From Bacteroidota bacterium (GTDB lineage Bacteria > Bacteroidota > Bacteroidia > Bacteroidales > Prolixibacteraceae), in NCBI GenBank assembly GCA_030706665.1, contig JAUZOB010000112.1, forward strand, positions 1-9,735: 9,735 nt of DNA, in the 5' to 3' direction. The notes under the pieces were generated by a model. The model saw only the letters and a program-made list of their open reading frames with translations. It was not told where the DNA came from and did no database searches. Each line of letters starts with the position of its first letter. Position 1 is the first letter of the stretch. Positions 7,481 to 9,735 of the stretch are shown piece by piece. A program made the translations under genes and the position numbers.

Positions 7481-7804
7481 ATGAACATTTACATTGCCAA
7501 TTTGAGTTTCCGGGTCCAGAGCGACGACCTGAAACAAGTTTTCGAAGAATACGGTCAAGTTTCTTCAGCTCGTGTCATTTCTGACAAATTTACAGGCAAA
7601 TCTCGCGGATTCGGCTTTGTTGAAATGCCTAACGACGAAGAGGCACAAAATGCAATCAAAGCTCTTGACCAAGCTGATTATGACGGCAAAGTCATCTCTG
7701 TATCGGTAGCACGTCCGCGTACCGAAAAACCCGGTGGTGAAAATCGCGGTGGTAGATCTTTCAACAATGGACCCAAACGAAACTACAACAGCAATAGATA
7801 CTAG
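7481..7804 (+). CDS. RRM-domain RNA-binding protein
   Basis: A 107-residue protein with a single RNA recognition motif filling residues 1-80. RNP2 is IYIANLSF (2-9) and RNP1 is KSRGFGFVEM (41-50), with the aromatic residues that stack on RNA bases. The tail (about 78-107) is rich in Gly, Asn and Arg, as in the small bacterial RRM proteins of Bacteroidetes and cyanobacteria, which bind single-stranded RNA and are often cold-responsive. The frame is open upstream to an ATG at 7385. The start at 7481 is chosen because the RRM begins directly at MNIYIANL and the extra 32 residues are hydrophobic and unlike the family. The gene appears monocistronic: its own leader upstream, and a strong terminator downstream facing the convergent stress-protein gene. 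RNA targets cannot be read from the sequence; the structured ends of its own transcript are possible ones. Confidence 0.95.
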   Translation: MNIYIANLSFRVQSDDLKQVFEEYGQVSSARVISDKFTGKSRGFGFVEMPNDEEAQNAIKALDQADYDGKVISVSVARPRTEKPGGENRGGRSFNNGPKRNYNSNRY

Positions 7805-7817
7805 TTTTCGTTTTGAG

Positions 7818-7870
7818 CTGAAACACTACCTTGAGTTCCCCATTTGAGTAAAAGGCAAATTGGGTTTCAG
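7818..7870 (+). repeat. Hairpin in the 3' untranslated region of the RRM gene
   Basis: CTGAAAC (7818-7824) pairs with GTTTCAG (7864-7870). Inside it, CCCATTTG near 7839-7846 can pair with CAAATTGGG at 7856-7864 with one bulged T, although the outer and inner helices share a base and may compete. It begins 14 bases after the RRM stop codon and precedes the terminator. No T tract follows, so it is not itself the terminator. It could protect the mRNA 3' end or bind protein. Confidence 0.4.
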
Positions 7871-7878
7871 GTTAAAAC

Positions 7879-7932
7879 AAAAAGCTTTCATTCCATACAG
7901 CATCCATGCTGACACGGATTGAAAGCTTTTTT
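7879..7932. terminator. Bidirectional intrinsic terminator between the RRM and universal stress protein genes
   Basis: AAAAAGCTTTCA (7879-7890) and TGAAAGCTTTTT (7920-7931) form a perfect 12-base stem. After one T-T mismatch three more pairs follow, and CAGCAT/ATGCTG (7898-7911) makes a second, inner stem. T residues follow the stem on the plus strand (TTTTTTATTT), and the A-rich left side gives a T-rich tail on the minus strand. It can therefore stop transcription of both convergent genes. The stem is AT-rich, but its length and position between two convergent stop codons make the call good. Confidence 0.8.
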
Positions 7933-7984
7933 ATTTCTGGATGATACTCCAGCGTTGATAGATTGTCTTCATAGATACGGATCG

Positions 7985-8797
7985 CTATCCCATTCCTTCG
8001 CACATTACGTACATATCACGTCTGGGGTTTACGCATAACACAGGAAGGTCTCCTGATTTTCTCAAAATTCTAATTTCAGGCGATCCAATCAGCTGATCTA
8101 AAAATGAATCATTCCGGCTTCCGAGAATTATAAACAAATCTGCTTTTTTTACAGATGCTATTTTCAAAGCAGATGATTGAATTCTCCAACTTCCGCTTTT
8201 ACTCTTTATAGTTTTATAATGAATATTAAATTGCCGAAGTAGTTTAAACAGAAAAACCAAATTCAACTTCAATCTGTTTTCCTCATAATTCCCGATTTCG
8301 TTTGCCTCAACAAAATACACCTCAGAATAATTAAACCGTCCAAAATAACTGGCCCACAAACCGGCCTCTTTGCATTCCTTTCGGAAATCGACCGGCATCA
8401 AAATCTTTTTGTATACCGGAATATGATCAGAGACTCCCGAGACAAACACAAATGGGAACCCAGAGTTCTTAAGTGCCGACATCAATTGTCTGGCATACAA
8501 TCTGGCAACAACCATTAAGATTGCATTGTAATCATCAGCCAGTTTATCCATTAAATCTTCAGCCTTCCCTTTCAAAAAAAGCCAGGAACATTGAACATCG
8601 GGATTATCTTTTATCACACCAATAGAGAGCTGATGTAGCCTGCTCTTCACCTCTTCTTTTTCATTCAAATCTCTGTAGGTGGAAAACAAACAAAGCTCCT
8701 TTCGAAATATTTTTGCAAGCACAATACCATGCCCAATTTCTGCTCCGGAAAGAGCTCCACAGTATACTAAGATTTTTTGATCCAAAAGATTATCCAT
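7985..8797 (-). CDS. Universal stress protein, tandem UspA domains
   Basis: A 270-residue cytoplasmic protein made of two UspA-like alpha/beta domains, the usual tandem form in Bacteroidetes. The first (about 6-122) is strongly diverged and has no nucleotide-binding motif I can see. The second starts at KKILMPVDF (130-138) and ends with LFIILGSRND, then IGSP and PVLCVNPR (221-259). The ATP-binding signature of the family is G-2x-G-9x-G(S/T). Here it reads G226-S-R-N229, then eight residues, then G238-S: the second Gly is replaced and the spacing is one short, so ATP binding is doubtful. Members help cells survive starvation, oxygen or other stress by poorly known means. The gene converges on the RRM gene and shares its terminator. 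It is divergent from the acyl-CoA synthetase over 154 bases. The ATG at 8797 fits the domain start. Confidence 0.88.
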   Translation of the reverse strand: MDNLLDQKILVYCGALSGAEIGHGIVLAKIFRKELCLFSTYRDLNEKEEVKSRLHQLSIGVIKDNPDVQCSWLFLKGKAEDLMDKLADDYNAILMVVARLYARQLMSALKNSGFPFVFVSGVSDHIPVYKKILMPVDFRKECKEAGLWASYFGRFNYSEVYFVEANEIGNYEENRLKLNLVFLFKLLRQFNIHYKTIKSKSGSWRIQSSALKIASVKKADLFIILGSRNDSFLDQLIGSPEIRILRKSGDLPVLCVNPRRDMYVMCEGMG

Positions 8798-8809
8798 TTC
8801 TTATAAATT

Positions 8810-8839
8810 CAAAGTATATCAAGCGCTATTAAGACAAAA
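8810..8839 (-). promoter_or_regulatory. Putative promoter of the universal stress protein gene
   Basis: Reading the minus strand, TTTG (8839-8836) is followed after 17 bases by ATACTTTG (8817-8810), preceded by T. This resembles the Bacteroidetes -33/-7 pair with an imperfect -7 and slightly short spacing. Transcription would begin only a few bases before the ATG at 8797, giving a nearly leaderless mRNA, which lowers confidence. Confidence 0.3.
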
Positions 8840-8921
8840 TGGAAGATCCTAAAAGAAAAAGACTGTTTTTAAAAACCCTAGAAGAATCCATTTGTTTCAG
8901 AAATAAAGCTAAATGATTTTA

Positions 8922-8929
8922 TAATTTTG
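8922..8929 (+). promoter_or_regulatory. -7 promoter element of the acyl-CoA synthetase gene
   Basis: TAATTTTG matches the Bacteroidetes -7 consensus TAnnTTTG at every fixed position. Transcription would start near 8936, about 16 bases before the ATG at 8952. A TTTG at 8891-8894 is 27 bases upstream, further than the usual spacing, so the -33 element is uncertain. Confidence 0.5.
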
Positions 8930-8951
8930 TTTTTAAAGTAAATCAATTTTC

Positions 8952-9735
8952 ATGATACACCCAAAACTTCTCAACCCCTCAAATATTGTGATCGTAGGGG
9001 CCTCAAATAATATACACAAACCTGGTGGAAAGATTTTGAAAAATCTTTTAGAAAATGAGTACAAAGGAGAGCTTTTGGTAGTGAATCCAAAAGAAGATGA
9101 GATTCAGGGAATCAAAAGTTTCAAAAACGTTTCAGAAATTCCATCAACAGATGTAGCTATACTTGCAATTCCAGCTGCTGCCTGTCTCGAAGTTGTAAAG
9201 GATCTTGCAGATAACAAAGGGACAAAAGGCTTCATTATAATCTCCGCAGGTTTTAGTGAAGAAGGAACAGAAGGTGCAGAAATAGAAAGACAAATTGCAC
9301 AGAAAATCGAAAACGTAGGAGGAAGTCTTATTGGTCCCAACTGCATTGGACTAATTACTCCTGCATATGCCGGTGTTTTTACAACCCCGGTCCCTACCCT
9401 CGACGCCAAAGGAGTTGACTTTGTTTCCGGTTCCGGAGCAACAGCAGTCTTTATTATGGAATCTGGAATTCCGAAAGGACTTCATTTTGCAAGCGTATTC
9501 TCCGTGGGGAATAGCGCCCAAATAGGGATTGAAGAAGTACTGGAATTCTGGGATGATACATATTCACCGGAGACCAGCTCTTCGGTAAAGCTTCTCTATG
9601 TTGAGCACATACACACTCCGGACAAACTTCTAAAACATGCCAGCTCGCTTATCCGCAAAGGGTGCAAAATAGCGGCCATAAAAGCCGGAAGTACCGAAGC
9701 CGGCAGCCGGGCTGCAACGTCACATACAGGCGCAC
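8952..9735 (+). CDS. ADP-forming acyl-CoA (acetyl-CoA) synthetase, N-terminal part
   Basis: Converts acyl-CoA, ADP and phosphate to the free acid, CoA and ATP (reversible), an energy-saving last step of fermentation; related to succinyl-CoA synthetase. The frame is open for 261 codons and runs off the right edge. An N-terminal CoA-binding Rossmann domain begins at IVIVGAS (12-18), with a glycine-rich stretch KPGGKILKNLL (23-33). GPNCIGL (about 138-144) and a SGSGA motif (about 168-172) match the succinyl-CoA ligase-like fold. KAGSTEAGSRAATSHTGA (244-261) ends the visible part; H258 in SHTG is the expected phosphorylated catalytic histidine. In many bacteria the ATP-grasp half follows on the same chain; here it would lie beyond the window. 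The ATG has no clear Shine-Dalgarno sequence, which is common in this phylum. The acyl substrate cannot be told. It is divergent from the stress protein gene and may share control with it. Confidence 0.93.
   Translation, partial: MIHPKLLNPSNIVIVGASNNIHKPGGKILKNLLENEYKGELLVVNPKEDEIQGIKSFKNVSEIPSTDVAILAIPAAACLEVVKDLADNKGTKGFIIISAGFSEEGTEGAEIERQIAQKIENVGGSLIGPNCIGLITPAYAGVFTTPVPTLDAKGVDFVSGSGATAVFIMESGIPKGLHFASVFSVGNSAQIGIEEVLEFWDDTYSPETSSSVKLLYVEHIHTPDKLLKHASSLIRKGCKIAAIKAGSTEAGSRAATSHTGA

Noticed and set aside
9104..9409. 101-codon minus frame
   Set aside because: Antisense to the acyl-CoA synthetase, whose frame is continuous with conserved motifs.

Overview
The window looks like a chromosomal segment from a Bacteroidales bacterium; the genus cannot be decided from the sequence. 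The evidence is AT-rich DNA, weak or absent Shine-Dalgarno sequences, several matches to the Bacteroidetes promoter -7 element TAnnTTTG, a short RRM-type RNA-binding protein with a Gly/Asn/Arg-rich tail, a two-domain universal stress protein, and large exported glycosidases. No rRNA, tRNA, CRISPR array or insertion sequence was seen.

The left half (1-7186) is a small carbohydrate-use locus. On the minus strand a 1231-residue exported GH3 glycosidase (1382-5077) is followed after 155 bases by an exported GH20 beta-N-acetylhexosaminidase that runs off the left edge (1-1226). The GH3 protein has a PA14 domain inserted in its second catalytic domain. It also carries about 390 extra C-terminal residues that look like a second glycosidase-type TIM barrel, which is the most unusual gene architecture in the window. 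Across an unusually long gap of about 1.2 kb lies a divergent gene (6275-7186) for a cupin/AraC-type transcriptional activator, the obvious candidate regulator. No SusC/SusD pair is visible here.

The gap (5078-6274) holds no convincing gene. It contains an inverted repeat close to the GH3 start, a 12-base direct repeat, and a 300-base tract almost devoid of G on the plus strand.

The right half is housekeeping-like. An RRM RNA-binding protein (7481-7804, plus) has a hairpin in its probable 5' leader, another in its 3' trailer, and a strong stem-loop that probably also terminates the convergent gene. That convergent gene encodes a tandem universal stress protein (7985-8797, minus). It is divergent, over 154 bases, from the start of an ADP-forming acyl-CoA synthetase (8952 to the right edge). 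That enzyme family makes ATP from acyl-CoA in fermentative metabolism.

The strongest leads are the GH3/TIM-barrel fusion with its incomplete-looking second active site, the structured ends of the RRM transcript, and the G-depleted tract in front of the regulator. All domain and promoter assignments come from reading motifs, not from database searches.
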